DNA of 64,000 nt from the NCBI GenBank assembly GCA_003150235.1, contig QAMW01000001.1, positions 8,239 to 72,238 on the forward strand, read 5' to 3'. The position numbers and the translations under genes are program-made. Of the stretch, positions 8,481 to 17,537 are shown in pieces (position 1 is the stretch's first letter; each line of letters starts with the position of its first letter). Source of the stretch: Bacteroidales bacterium. Its GTDB lineage: Bacteria; Bacteroidota; Bacteroidia; Bacteroidales; Muribaculaceae. A model generated the notes under the pieces. It had not been told where the DNA came from. It made no database searches and worked only from the letters and a program-made list of their open reading frames with translations.

Positions 8481-8552
8481 GCATTTTATAATCAACTGAT
8501 TTATCTGCGATTCCGGGAGACTGTAGCATTAACACACAATTATTTTTCTGCA

Positions 8553-9617
8553 ATGAAAAAGATGATTTTGACTCTTGCGCTGTCGGCTGTGATGCTGTCG
8601 GCAGGCGCGCAAATCACCGATCGACGTATGGCTACTCTCGTGGAGACTGACGGTACTCAAGTGTTTTATGGGGCTAATGCCGCTAAAGAAGCTTATGATG
8701 TGGCAAAAGATGGCGCGACAATAATCCTCTCAGAAGGCAAATTTGATGGCATAGACATGAAGGAAAAAGCCGTCAAGATTTATGGCACGGGAATGGAAAA
8801 TGATGAAACTGGAGAATCTTTATGTACAGAATTGTCAAGAATAACAATAAATTCAGATAAATATTATGATGATTCCGGTAAAGAATACTGGGCTTATCCC
8901 AAAGGTATCCATATTGAGGGTGCTTATGTCACTTGGATGAGCGTAAATTATACAAACGAGGTTCCTGACCTCAAATTGGAAGATATGACTCTCACAAAAT
9001 GTAGATTTGGCTCTTTAAACAGTGGTTCATCGGCATCTTGCTCTTTTTATGCTAGTACTAAGGGCGTTGTTTTTTCGCAATGTGCTATTCTCGGGGGTGG
9101 TCTCACATTTAATAAGGTACAAAATGATGCAATTTTAAGGAATTGCTGGATTCAATATGCAGGTGCAAGCTCAGAAGATCTCAAATCAGCAATAATTATA
9201 GATCATTGCATCTTGAATAATACTTCTTACGCTTTGAAAGGGTATTATACCAATAATATTTTTTTGAATGGATATATCCCTGCCGATGCTGAGGGATATA
9301 ATAACATAATGGTTAATAAAAATGGGATAGATGGAAATGCTACGGGGAGCGGTAACTGGTGTGGTATCGAGACCAAGGGTATATTTGCCGAAGAAGGCGA
9401 AGATGGCTCTTATGCTCCCGGTAAGAAGTTCACACTCAAATACCCGAAAACTTACATTGGCACTGACGGTACGGAAGTCGGTATCAATGGGGGTGTTACT
9501 CCGTGGAATCCCATCTCTTCAATCCCCCGCATTGTGTCAAGCAAGATTGACAACCGCGCGGCAGCCGATGGCAAGATTAATGTAAGCATAAAGGTCGAGG
9601 CACAAAACCGCCCGTAA
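8553..9617 (+). CDS. Secreted right-handed beta-helix-like protein
   Basis: A 354-residue exported protein. I chose the ATG at 8553 because it opens a clean signal peptide (MKKMILTLALSAVMLSAGAQ); the longer frame would add 41 unlikely residues encoded by the RNA element. The middle (about 30-270) shows short regularly spaced beta-strand motifs such as AVKIYGTGM, LEDMTLTKCRFGSL, VVFSQCAILGG and AIIIDHCILNNTS, typical of a pectate-lyase-like solenoid. The end has the GINGGVTPWNPISSIP turn and a Lys-rich strand common in Bacteroidales surface proteins. It is followed 15 nt later by the YWxD-repeat gene. Bases of about 8800-9340 are clearly more AT-rich than both ends. No enzyme motif is recognised; a scaffold or glycan-binding role is a guess. 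Confidence 0.65.
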   Translation: MKKMILTLALSAVMLSAGAQITDRRMATLVETDGTQVFYGANAAKEAYDVAKDGATIILSEGKFDGIDMKEKAVKIYGTGMENDETGESLCTELSRITINSDKYYDDSGKEYWAYPKGIHIEGAYVTWMSVNYTNEVPDLKLEDMTLTKCRFGSLNSGSSASCSFYASTKGVVFSQCAILGGGLTFNKVQNDAILRNCWIQYAGASSEDLKSAIIIDHCILNNTSYALKGYYTNNIFLNGYIPADAEGYNNIMVNKNGIDGNATGSGNWCGIETKGIFAEEGEDGSYAPGKKFTLKYPKTYIGTDGTEVGINGGVTPWNPISSIPRIVSSKIDNRAAADGKINVSIKVEAQNRP

Positions 9618-9632
9618 TAATACCCGGTAAAT

Positions 9633-10934
9633 ATGAGACATATAATAACAGCACTCGCGATGTCGCTGTCGGGTGTGATGACGGCGACAGCCGATGATGT
9701 CACCATTGCGCGGTGTGAGTATTGGCTCGACCACGATTTTGCAAGCCGCGCCGAGCTGCCCGTGTCACCCGACGGCGTGTTTGAACATAGCTTTGATGTG
9801 TCGGAACAGACTCCGGGGCTTCACGCAATAGCACTGCGCTTCTGTGACTCACGCGGATTATGGTCAATGCCGGTGTTGCGCCATTATGTCAAGGTGGCGC
9901 AGGAACCGGTGTGGGAATCACATCTTGAAAAACTTTACTACTGGCTGGATTATGACAAGGATAATGCCGTGGAGACCTCATGTGCCGATGTGGTGGTGGA
10001 GATGCAGCTTGACGTGACTGCGCTTACTCCGGGGCTGCATACATTCTCCTACATGTTTTCGGAGAACAACGGACTGTATTCCTCGCCGGTGACTCGTTTC
10101 TTTATCGTGCCTCTTGATGCCCCTGAGGGATTCGGACTTATTTCAGGCTATGAATATTGGTTTAATCACGGAAAACGGCATTTTGTAGAAGTGAGTCCGG
10201 CCGAGACTCTTGAACTGATAGATGTGACGGTAGATGTGGTTGGCGCACAGCCGATGTCGATTCCTGAGAATTATATTTTTAATGTGGCTGATTTGACCGT
10301 GGTCTGTCCGCAATCTGACTTGTTTTTAGGCATTCAAGCGGTAGGGCAGAATGGCGGTAGAAGCGAGGCTGTAGTTTCCGATACAGCCAAAGTGGACTTG
10401 ACTGTCGTCCCGGATTTTCAAGATTTGACCTTGAAATCGCCTGTCGAATTGCAATCTCCTTGTGGAGGGATGATTGCCGGTCTTAAAATGCCGGTTGATG
10501 TTCAGTATCCAATAATTTCAGTGAGCGGGAGCGATGTCAAAGTCGATTTTTATGATGCCGCCGGAGTGAAATTACAACCTGCAACTGCACTGACGGATGA
10601 ATCATGGCGATATACATTTGGTGACGGACCGGTCGACGTGGCTTACATATTGCTCCATTCTGCAGGGAAGGATATGTCGCTGACCACTGTGTCGCTTGAC
10701 GTTCTGCCAAGTGGAATTGACGGTGTAGCTGATGTCACTACAAGCATCTCATCGGTGGATGGCGGTCTAATGGTAAGAACCGGCGAAAATCTCTCTGTGG
10801 CGGTCTATGCGATGACGGGTGTTAAACTAATTGATCGTAAACTCGTTATCGGTGACAATATGATTAACTTGACTCCCGGTTGCTATGTCGTGACGGTTTC
10901 CGATGGCACGACAGCCCGCGTTGTGGTCAGGTAA
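9633..10934 (+). CDS. Secreted YWxD-repeat protein with type IX-like C-terminal tail
   Basis: A 433-residue exported protein with a signal peptide ending near TATADD. Three tandem modules follow, each opening with an aromatic motif and closing with a beta-strand: EYWLDHDF to HYVKV (about 29-88), YYWLDYDK to FFIVP (about 102-160) and YEYWFNHG to about 258. The first two share PGLH and a Gly-Leu-Trp/Tyr-Ser motif, so they are true repeats. The last 80 residues (AVYAMTGVKLIDRK, then LTPGCYVVTVSDG) resemble a type IX secretion sorting domain. It is second in a two-gene operon with the beta-helix protein and ends in a clear terminator. The function is unknown; the pair looks like a surface complex. 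Confidence 0.65.
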   Translation: MRHIITALAMSLSGVMTATADDVTIARCEYWLDHDFASRAELPVSPDGVFEHSFDVSEQTPGLHAIALRFCDSRGLWSMPVLRHYVKVAQEPVWESHLEKLYYWLDYDKDNAVETSCADVVVEMQLDVTALTPGLHTFSYMFSENNGLYSSPVTRFFIVPLDAPEGFGLISGYEYWFNHGKRHFVEVSPAETLELIDVTVDVVGAQPMSIPENYIFNVADLTVVCPQSDLFLGIQAVGQNGGRSEAVVSDTAKVDLTVVPDFQDLTLKSPVELQSPCGGMIAGLKMPVDVQYPIISVSGSDVKVDFYDAAGVKLQPATALTDESWRYTFGDGPVDVAYILLHSAGKDMSLTTVSLDVLPSGIDGVADVTTSISSVDGGLMVRTGENLSVAVYAMTGVKLIDRKLVIGDNMINLTPGCYVVTVSDGTTARVVVR

Positions 10935-10965
10935 ACATTCTAATACGTTGAAAATACCTCTTTGT

Positions 10966-10999
10966 GAGGGTGCGTCAAAATTTCGATGCACCCTCTTTT
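10966..10999 (+). terminator. Intrinsic terminator after the YWxD-repeat gene
   Basis: A stem of GAGGGTGCGTC with GATGCACCCTC around a short loop is followed by TTTT. Confidence 0.85.
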
Positions 11000-11088
11000 C
11001 ATTGTAGGGTTGCGTCTAAACAGTCGGACATGAGTCGCTGTTGAAGAAAAAAGTCGAGAGGTAATGAATTTTGTCAGAAAAAATGTTA

Positions 11089-11096
11089 TAAATTTG
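11089..11096 (+). promoter_or_regulatory. Putative -7 element for the patatin gene
   Basis: TAAATTTG lies 16 nt before the ATG, with a TTTG about 15 nt upstream, which is shorter than the usual spacing. The leader would be very short. Confidence 0.4.
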
Positions 11097-11112
11097 TATT
11101 CTAATCGAAAAC

Positions 11113-11904
11113 ATGTATATTTTGTCAAAAAGAAAACCATATAGACTGGGTGTGGCATTGAGTGGCGGCGGGGCGCGAGGCTTCGCTCATGTCGGAGCAC
11201 TCTATGCCATGGAAGAACTTGGCGTTAAGCCCGATATAATCGCGGGAGTAAGTGCAGGGTCGATTGCGGCGTCGCTTTACTGCTCGGGGCTTTCCCCTTT
11301 GGAGATAATGAAGCTGTTTTTTACTCAGAAGTTTTCTGATTTTGCCGAAATAAGTGTGCCTAAAGACGGTTTTTTCAAGATGAACGGCTTCAAGGCGTTT
11401 CTCAAGAAAAATCTAAAGGTTGAGATGATGGAAGATTGCCCCATACCGCTCGTCATCTGTGCCACCGACCTTGACAACTGTACACCCGTGCAATGGCGTG
11501 AAGGGCCGATTACGGAAAAGGTGATGGCGTCATGTGCGATGCCTATTATCTTCAAGCCCGTCAAAATCGACGGCAGGCACTATGTTGACGGAGGAGTGCT
11601 ACACAATCTGCCTTCATGGGCACTCAGGGATGAATGTGATTATTTAATAGGAGTGAATGTAAGCCCGGTGTCGAAGCAGAAGACTTACAGCGGCACGATT
11701 ATTGATGTCGCGTTACGCACCTATCATCTGATGGCGCGTACCAATGCCGTGGGTGACATGAACATGTGTGACCTCGTGGTGTCGACCGATTCGATTGCCG
11801 ACTTGCGTGTGTTTAACATGAAAGAGAAAGAGCGCATGTTCAAGAGCGGCTATAAATGTGCGAAAGAAGCTTTGCTCAATTCCGGGATAGTGAAAAATAA
11901 GTGA
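11113..11904 (+). CDS. Patatin-like phospholipase
   Basis: A 263-residue serine lipid hydrolase of the patatin / RssA group. The oxyanion motif GGGARG is near the N-terminus. The nucleophile elbow GVSAG has Ser47 as the catalytic serine, and the dyad aspartate is Asp159 in the DGGVLHNLP motif. There is no signal peptide, so it probably acts in the cytoplasm or at the inner membrane face on lysophospholipids or acyl esters. It is 13 nt upstream of the GH13 gene and probably co-transcribed with it, though no shared pathway is evident. The catalytic call is secure; the substrate is unknown. Confidence 0.88.
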   Translation: MYILSKRKPYRLGVALSGGGARGFAHVGALYAMEELGVKPDIIAGVSAGSIAASLYCSGLSPLEIMKLFFTQKFSDFAEISVPKDGFFKMNGFKAFLKKNLKVEMMEDCPIPLVICATDLDNCTPVQWREGPITEKVMASCAMPIIFKPVKIDGRHYVDGGVLHNLPSWALRDECDYLIGVNVSPVSKQKTYSGTIIDVALRTYHLMARTNAVGDMNMCDLVVSTDSIADLRVFNMKEKERMFKSGYKCAKEALLNSGIVKNK

Positions 11905-11917
11905 ATCTAAAATTGAC

Positions 11918-13669
11918 ATGATGAACAACGAAAAGACTGTAATCTACCAGATGTTGCCGCGATTGTTCGCCAACATGAACGAGCACTGTGTGCCTAACGG
12001 CACCATCGAGCAAAATGGCTCGGGTAAGATGAACGATATAACCTCGACCGTGTTGAGGAAAATAAAAGATCTCGGTGTGACCCATGTATGGTACACCGGT
12101 ATAATCGAACATTCCAATCAGACTGATTATTCGCGTTACGGGATACGCCGCGACAATCCATATGTTGTAAAAGGAAAGGCAGGCTCGCCCTATGCTATAA
12201 AGGATTATTATGATGTCGACCCGGATATAGCTGTAAACGTGAATGACCGCATAGATGAGTTTGAGGCGCTTGTCGACCGTACCCACGACAACGGGCTCGG
12301 TGTCATAATAGATTTTGTGCCCAACCACGTTTCACGTCAGTATCTTTCCGATGCCAAGCCACGCGGGGTAGAAGATTTCGGTGTCGGTGACGACCGCAAC
12401 CGCTTTTTTGAACGCAACAACAATTTCTACTATATACCTCACCAGCTTTTCGCTCCGGCGATTGATCTTGGCGACGGAAAGGATGCCTACGTGGAATTTC
12501 CAGCAAAAGCGTCGGGTAATGACTGCTTCACGGCTTTCCCCACTAAAAACGATTGGTATGAGACAATCAAGCTCAATTACGGTATAGATTACGGTGACGG
12601 ATCGCATCATTTCTATCCGATACCGCGCACATGGTTTCAGATGCTTGACATACTGCTTTATTGGGCGGAAAAGGGTGTCGACGGTTTCCGCTGCGATATG
12701 GCACACATGGTGCCAATCGAATTCTGGCAGTGGGCGGTGCCGAATGTAAAAGAACGTCATCCCCACATCATCTTTATCGCCGAGATTTACGATGTGGCTC
12801 TATATCGTGACTTTATAAAATATGGCAACTTTGATTATCTGTATGACAAGGTTAATCTTTACGACACGCTGCGCGGCATTCAATGTCATAATGTGTCGGC
12901 GGCACAGCTGACGCATTGCTGGCAGACAGTCGACGGCATTGGTGCTAATATGCTCAATTTCCTTGAAAATCATGATGAGCAGCGGTTTGGCTCCAAATTT
13001 TATGCCGGTGATCCGTCGCTTGTGATTCCATCGCTTGTGATAAGCGCGTTTTTCAGCACCGGACCGATGATGATTTATGCAGGACAGGAACTTGGCGAGC
13101 AGGCTGTCGATGCCGAGGGCTTCAGCGGCTATGACGGCAGGACCACCATTTTTGACTATTGGAGCATCCCGACTGTGCGCCGCTGGCTCAACGGCGGCAA
13201 ATGCAACGATGACCTCCTCACCGGCAATGAACGCTGGCTGCGCGACAAGTACCGTACGATACTGCGCATGTGTAATTCCGAGAAAGCCATATCGTCGGGC
13301 AGGTTCTTCGACCTGATGTATGTCAACTACGATAATCCGACTTTGAATCCTCACCGGCAGTATGTGTTCTTGCGAAGCTATGCCGACGAGACTCTTGTGA
13401 TTGCTGTAAATTTCAGCAACGAGCCGTGTAATCTGAAAATAAATATCCCGGGACATGCGTTTGACGTTCTCAGCCTTCCGAAAGGTGACTGCGTGGCTAC
13501 CGAGCTGCTTTCCAAGGATATGATGAGGAAAACATTGTCGCCCGATGCCCCGTTTGTCACCGAAGTAGGTCCGAATGATGCAGTCGTGTGGAAGATAAAG
13601 CATAAAAATGTATTGTCGCAAGATAAAAAATCTACTGCCGATAGGCGAAATAATATCAAAAAGCGATAA
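11918..13669 (+). CDS. Cytoplasmic GH13 alpha-amylase-family glycosidase
   Basis: A 583-residue TIM-barrel enzyme acting on alpha-glucans. The four GH13 regions are visible: IIDFVPNHV; GVDGFRCDMAH with nucleophile Asp260; FIAEIYD with acid/base Glu289; and FLENHDEQR with Asp353. No signal peptide is present, so it acts in the cytoplasm, for example on maltodextrins or storage glucan. The C-terminal beta domain ends with VAVNFSNEPCNL and a Lys/Arg-rich tail. A second ATG follows directly at 11921. The -7 element of the next gene (prs) lies in the last codons and stop region. The sub-specificity (amylase, glucosidase or trehalose-type) cannot be read from the motifs. Confidence 0.88.
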   Translation: MMNNEKTVIYQMLPRLFANMNEHCVPNGTIEQNGSGKMNDITSTVLRKIKDLGVTHVWYTGIIEHSNQTDYSRYGIRRDNPYVVKGKAGSPYAIKDYYDVDPDIAVNVNDRIDEFEALVDRTHDNGLGVIIDFVPNHVSRQYLSDAKPRGVEDFGVGDDRNRFFERNNNFYYIPHQLFAPAIDLGDGKDAYVEFPAKASGNDCFTAFPTKNDWYETIKLNYGIDYGDGSHHFYPIPRTWFQMLDILLYWAEKGVDGFRCDMAHMVPIEFWQWAVPNVKERHPHIIFIAEIYDVALYRDFIKYGNFDYLYDKVNLYDTLRGIQCHNVSAAQLTHCWQTVDGIGANMLNFLENHDEQRFGSKFYAGDPSLVIPSLVISAFFSTGPMMIYAGQELGEQAVDAEGFSGYDGRTTIFDYWSIPTVRRWLNGGKCNDDLLTGNERWLRDKYRTILRMCNSEKAISSGRFFDLMYVNYDNPTLNPHRQYVFLRSYADETLVIAVNFSNEPCNLKINIPGHAFDVLSLPKGDCVATELLSKDMMRKTLSPDAPFVTEVGPNDAVVWKIKHKNVLSQDKKSTADRRNNIKKR

Positions 13670-13674
13670 CTTTG
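13667..13674 (+). promoter_or_regulatory. Putative -7 element for prs
   Basis: TAACTTTG overlaps the end of the GH13 gene. It places the transcript start near 13680, which rules out the earlier in-frame start at 13672 and supports the ATG at 13708. Confidence 0.55.
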
Positions 13675-13707
13675 CACAAAAATTCAAAAACTAAAATTTC
13701 TTGCTTA

Positions 13708-14640
13708 ATGTTACCTCCATTTAAGGTCTTTGCCGGAACAAAGTCGCAATATATGGCAGAAGAGATTTGTAAGGATCTCGGTGTCGAGCTTGGCAAAATG
13801 AATATCCAGCATTTTGCCGACGGTGAGTTTGAAGTGTCATTCGAGGAGTCGATTCGTGGTTGCGAAGTGTACCTGGTTCAGTCCACATTTCCCAACAGCG
13901 ACAATCTCATGGAGCTTCTGCTCATGATTGATGCCGCAAAGCGCGCGTCGGCAGCATCGATTATCGCGGTTATGCCATATTTCGGTTGGGCGCGTCAGGA
14001 CCGTAAGGATAAGCCGCGTGTGTCTATTGCCGCAAAGCTTGTCGCCGATCTGTTAAGTGCTGCAGGCGTTGACCGAGTGATAGCCATGGATCTCCATGCC
14101 GATCAGATCCAGGGATTTTTCAATGTTCCCGTCGACCATCTCTATGCGTCGTCCGTGTTCATTCCCTATATCGAGTCGCTTCATCTGGAAAACATGGTGA
14201 TAGCTACTCCCGATGTCGGTGGAGCAAAACGCGCCAACAACTATGCGAAGTATTTTGATGTACCTTTGGTGCTCTGCCACAAGCAAAGAGCCAAGGCTAA
14301 CGTGGTTGCCTCAATGACCGTCATCGGCGATGTAAAGGATAAGAATGTGATACTTATCGATGATATGGTCGACACAGCCGGAACCATAACAAAGGCTGCC
14401 GACCTTATGATGGAAAAGGGCGCGAAGAGCGTTAGAGCGCTTTGTACCCATGCGATTATGAGTGATCCCGCAAGCGACCGTGTCAATGAGAGCGGTATGG
14501 TGGAGATTATGTTTACCAACAGTATTCCTTACAAGGGCAACTGCAAGAAATGTACGATACTTTCGGTTGCACGTCTGTTTGCCGACACCATCCGCCGTGT
14601 TCACGAAAATCAGTCGATATCTTCACAGTATCTTATCTGA
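13708..14640 (+). CDS. prs: Ribose-phosphate pyrophosphokinase (PRPP synthetase)
   Basis: This enzyme transfers pyrophosphate from ATP to ribose 5-phosphate, making PRPP for purine, pyrimidine, histidine, tryptophan and NAD synthesis. The protein has 310 residues from the ATG at 13708 (MLPPFKVFAGTKSQ), which fits the family start. Motifs seen are the flexible loop GWARQDRKDKPR, the PRPP signature VILIDDMVDTAGTI, and the metal-binding region AMDLHADQIQGFF. It has its own -7 element and a strong terminator, so it is a single-gene unit despite sitting close behind the GH13 gene. Confidence 0.95.
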   Translation: MLPPFKVFAGTKSQYMAEEICKDLGVELGKMNIQHFADGEFEVSFEESIRGCEVYLVQSTFPNSDNLMELLLMIDAAKRASAASIIAVMPYFGWARQDRKDKPRVSIAAKLVADLLSAAGVDRVIAMDLHADQIQGFFNVPVDHLYASSVFIPYIESLHLENMVIATPDVGGAKRANNYAKYFDVPLVLCHKQRAKANVVASMTVIGDVKDKNVILIDDMVDTAGTITKAADLMMEKGAKSVRALCTHAIMSDPASDRVNESGMVEIMFTNSIPYKGNCKKCTILSVARLFADTIRRVHENQSISSQYLI

Positions 14641-14668
14641 TAGAATCATTCTTCAATAAATCATATTC

Positions 14669-14712
14669 GGGCGTTCCGTCATTGTATAATGTACGGGACG
14701 CCTGTTTGTTTT
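14669..14712 (+). terminator. Intrinsic terminator after prs
   Basis: GGCGTTCCGT pairs with ACGGGACGCC (one G-U pair) and is followed by TGTTTGTTTT. Confidence 0.85.
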
Positions 14713-14818
14713 AACTTATTTCACATATTTATTGTCAAATTCACTTAATAATCGGAGGTGTAATATTAAATAGATTTAAGTCGGGCATTTTTGTGATACA
14801 ACGATTAAAATAATGCGT

Positions 14819-14826
14819 TATTTTTG
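14819..14826 (+). promoter_or_regulatory. Putative -7 element for the HtrA protease
   Basis: TATTTTTG fits the -7 consensus and is followed by an AT-rich leader of about 75 nt. A TTTTTG lies about 25 nt upstream, longer than usual spacing. Nothing else is seen in the 260-bp gap apart from the prs terminator. Confidence 0.4.
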
Positions 14827-14901
14827 CGTCAAAGAGTAAAGCGTTAAAATTTAACAGTGGAAATTTTAAAATTTAACAATTAAGTTACCAATCTTCATAT
14901 T

Positions 14902-16431
14902 ATGAATTTGTATAGCAAAATCGCATTAATGGCTTGTGGAGTGGCTATGGTAAGCTCCGCAGTGACAGTGGTAGCGGTCAATACATTGACCGAAAAGCAG
15001 GATTCATCTGTGTTTGCCATGACTAATGACAGCGCCTCCGCAGGCGCGGTCTATACGGTGGCGCATGGTGTGACTCCACCCACCGACTTCACCCACGCGG
15101 CTGAAAGCACCATCAACGGTGTGGTCAGCATAAAGAGCTACGCTACTCCGCGCGGCTATGGCAACGGCTATCAGTCGACGCCTTTCGACATGTTTGATTT
15201 CTTCTTCGGCTCGCCCGGTGGAGGCAACCGCCGTCAGCAGCAGCCCCAGCAGCGCGAAAAGTCGGAGCAGCAGCTCGGACTTGGTTCAGGCGTGATAATA
15301 AGCAAGGATGGCTACATCGTCACCAACAATCACGTGATTGACGGTGCCGAGCGTCTTGAAATCACCCTGAATGACAACCGTACCTTCAATGCCAAGGTTA
15401 TCGGTACCGACCCGACGACAGATGTGGCATTGATAAAGATAGAGGCTGATGACCTTCCCGTAATACCGATAGGCGATAGCGATGCCCTTAAGGTGGGCGA
15501 GTGGGTGCTTGCTGTTGGTAATCCATTCGGGTTTACCTCGACTGTAACCACCGGTATTGTCAGCGCGAAGGCACGAAGCATCTCAAGCGCTACAAACGGA
15601 AGGGCGATGGGAATTGAGAGCTACATCCAGACCGATGCCGCCGTTAACCCCGGCAACTCCGGTGGCGCACTCGTGAATATAAACGGGGAGTTGATAGGTA
15701 TAAACACCGCGATATACTCGCAGACCGGAAACTATGCCGGCTATTCGTTTGCCATCCCTACCTCCATTGTCACCAAGGTAGTGACGGATATCAAGCAGTA
15801 TGGTGCCGTTCAGAGGGCAGTGCTCGGTGTGATGTTCCGTGAGCTTAATCCGCAGCTTATAAAAGAGAAAGGCATCACTGCCGTGAACGACGGTATTCTT
15901 GTGATGGAGCTTGTGGAGCGTGGCGCCGCCATGGAGGCAGGTATTGAAGTTGATGACGTGATTGTCGCTATCGGTGATACTCCGGTTCACAATTCCGCCC
16001 AGCTGCAGGAGGCTATCAACAAGTATCGCCCGGGCGACAAAATCAAGGTGAAATATATCCGCGACAACAAAGAGCGTGTAGCCGATGTGACTCTGCGTAA
16101 CAGTCAGGGCGACACAAAGGTGACGAAGGCTAAGGATGTCACTTCGCTCGGATGCGCGTTCAAGCCGCTTTCCAAGGAGCAGCTTAAGGAACACCAGCTT
16201 ACATCGGGTGTACAGGTGACCGGACTGCGCGACGGCAAGTTTAAGGAAGCCGGTGTAAAAGATGGATTCATTATCCTCGATATCAACAATGCCCGCGTGA
16301 AGAGTCAGGAAGATGTCGAAAAGATATATGAGGCAATCATGAAGAGCAATGACAGCGACAAGGTGATGTTTATCACCGGTATCTACCCGACAGGGCGTAA
16401 GGTATATTATGCTGTCGACCTTGCCGACTGA
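14902..16431 (+). CDS. degQ: Periplasmic serine protease, Do/HtrA family
   Basis: A 509-residue trypsin-fold protease and chaperone of the periplasm that degrades misfolded envelope proteins. An N-terminal signal anchor (about 5-27) precedes a Gln/Arg/Gly-rich flexible region (about 95-120). The catalytic triad is His144 (TNNHVIDGA), Asp174 (TTDVALIKIE) and Ser253 (NPGNSGGAL). Two PDZ domains follow: the first near residues 300-395 (GAAMEAGIEVDDVIVAIG), the second near 420-505 (FKEAGVKDGFIILDINNARV). This two-PDZ layout fits DegP/DegQ rather than DegS. It stands alone between prs and the primary sigma factor. Confidence 0.92.
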   Translation: MNLYSKIALMACGVAMVSSAVTVVAVNTLTEKQDSSVFAMTNDSASAGAVYTVAHGVTPPTDFTHAAESTINGVVSIKSYATPRGYGNGYQSTPFDMFDFFFGSPGGGNRRQQQPQQREKSEQQLGLGSGVIISKDGYIVTNNHVIDGAERLEITLNDNRTFNAKVIGTDPTTDVALIKIEADDLPVIPIGDSDALKVGEWVLAVGNPFGFTSTVTTGIVSAKARSISSATNGRAMGIESYIQTDAAVNPGNSGGALVNINGELIGINTAIYSQTGNYAGYSFAIPTSIVTKVVTDIKQYGAVQRAVLGVMFRELNPQLIKEKGITAVNDGILVMELVERGAAMEAGIEVDDVIVAIGDTPVHNSAQLQEAINKYRPGDKIKVKYIRDNKERVADVTLRNSQGDTKVTKAKDVTSLGCAFKPLSKEQLKEHQLTSGVQVTGLRDGKFKEAGVKDGFIILDINNARVKSQEDVEKIYEAIMKSNDSDKVMFITGIYPTGRKVYYAVDLAD

Positions 16432-16457
16432 TAGAACTGAATTTTATACGTGATATT

Positions 16458-16489
16458 GACGGGCGCCCTGCATTGCCGGGGTGTCCGTC
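16458..16489 (+). terminator. Possible terminator after the HtrA gene
   Basis: GACGGGCGCCC can pair with GGGGTGTCCGTC (several G-U pairs), but only a weak T-containing stretch follows. Confidence 0.45.
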
Positions 16490-16620
16490 ATGTTTAATGG
16501 AATATATTTAATCTTGAAAAAGTATAATATAACAATTATTCCGCCCGTTAATACGTTGTTATATCATAATATCGTATAAAAAACATACCGTCAGAGATGC
16601 ATTGTTTGAATAAAATTTTG

Positions 16621-16628
16621 TATCTTTG
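16621..16628 (+). promoter_or_regulatory. Putative -7 element for the primary sigma factor
   Basis: TATCTTTG lies 28 nt before the ATG, with TTTG/TTG signals 12-16 nt upstream. Confidence 0.5.
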
Positions 16629-16655
16629 TATGTTTAAAATCTTGTGTAATAACAG

Positions 16656-17513
16656 ATGAGACAATTAAAAATTACTAAGTCAATCACCAATCGAGAGAGT
16701 GCGTCGCTCGATAAATATCTGCAAGAGATTGGTCGTGAGGATCTTATCACTGTAGAAGAGGAGGTGGAGCTTGCCCAGCGTATAAGGCAGGGTGATCAGG
16801 TCGCCCTTGAAAAGCTGACCCGCGCTAATTTGCGTTTTGTTGTTTCGGTTGCAAAGCAGTATCAGAATCAGGGTCTCTCCCTGCCTGACCTGATTAATGA
16901 AGGTAACCTTGGACTTATCAAGGCAGCGCAGAAGTTTGACGAGACCCGAGGCTTCAAGTTCATTTCCTACGCCGTGTGGTGGATTCGCCAGTCAATCCTT
17001 CAGGCACTTGCCGAGCAGTCACGTATTGTGCGTCTTCCGTTGAATCAGGTGGGTTCACTCAATAAGATAGGCAAGGCTCTGTCTAAGTTTGAGCAGGAAA
17101 ACGAGCGTCGCCCGTCGGCTGAAGAGCTCGCCGATGCGCTTGACGTGCCGGTTGAGAAGATTGCCGATACCCTTAAGGTACAGGGCCGTCACATTTCGGT
17201 TGATGCCCCGTTTGTAGAGGGTGAGGATAACAGTCTGCTTGACGTGCTTACCAACGATGACTCTCCGATGGCTGATGCCACTCTTACCCAGGAGTCGCTC
17301 TCTAAAGAAGTTGAACGTGCGCTTCGCCAGCTCCATGAGCGCGAGCGCGAGATTTTAAAGATGTTCTTCGGCATAGGTTGCCAGGAGATGACCCTGGAAG
17401 AGATCGGTGCAAAATTTGACTTGACCCGCGAGCGCGTACGCCAGATTAAGGAAAAGGCTATACGTCGGCTTAAAGGACAAAAGAGCAAGTTGCTCAAGAC
17501 ATATCTGGGTTGA
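16656..17513 (+). CDS. rpoD: Primary RNA polymerase sigma factor (sigma-70, Bacteroidota type)
   Basis: This is the housekeeping sigma factor that directs RNA polymerase to the TTTG/TAnnTTTG promoters seen throughout the window. It has only 285 residues: region 1.1 and the large non-conserved insert are missing, as is usual in Bacteroidota. Region 1.2 is ASLDKYLQEIGREDLITVEE. Region 2 holds LPDLINEGNLGLIKAAQKFD, then FISYAVWWIRQSILQALAEQ. Region 3 starts near LNQVGSLNKIGKAL. Region 4 ends with the helix-turn-helix LEEIGAKFDLTRERVRQIKE. It has its own promoter and a strong terminator. Confidence 0.95.
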   Translation: MRQLKITKSITNRESASLDKYLQEIGREDLITVEEEVELAQRIRQGDQVALEKLTRANLRFVVSVAKQYQNQGLSLPDLINEGNLGLIKAAQKFDETRGFKFISYAVWWIRQSILQALAEQSRIVRLPLNQVGSLNKIGKALSKFEQENERRPSAEELADALDVPVEKIADTLKVQGRHISVDAPFVEGEDNSLLDVLTNDDSPMADATLTQESLSKEVERALRQLHEREREILKMFFGIGCQEMTLEEIGAKFDLTRERVRQIKEKAIRRLKGQKSKLLKTYLG

Positions 17514-17537
17514 CGCGATATTCGCCCGGTTTTTCTA

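Noticed and set aside
8362..8553. 63-codon minus-strand open frame over RNA element A
   Set aside because: Its sequence is explained by the base-paired RNA on the other strand; it lacks a promoter, and copy B has no matching frame.
12800..13687. 295-codon open frame antisense to the GH13 gene
   Set aside because: It mirrors a strongly supported enzyme with all catalytic motifs. The translated product is rich in Cys, His and Ile without any recognisable domain, and it has no promoter box.
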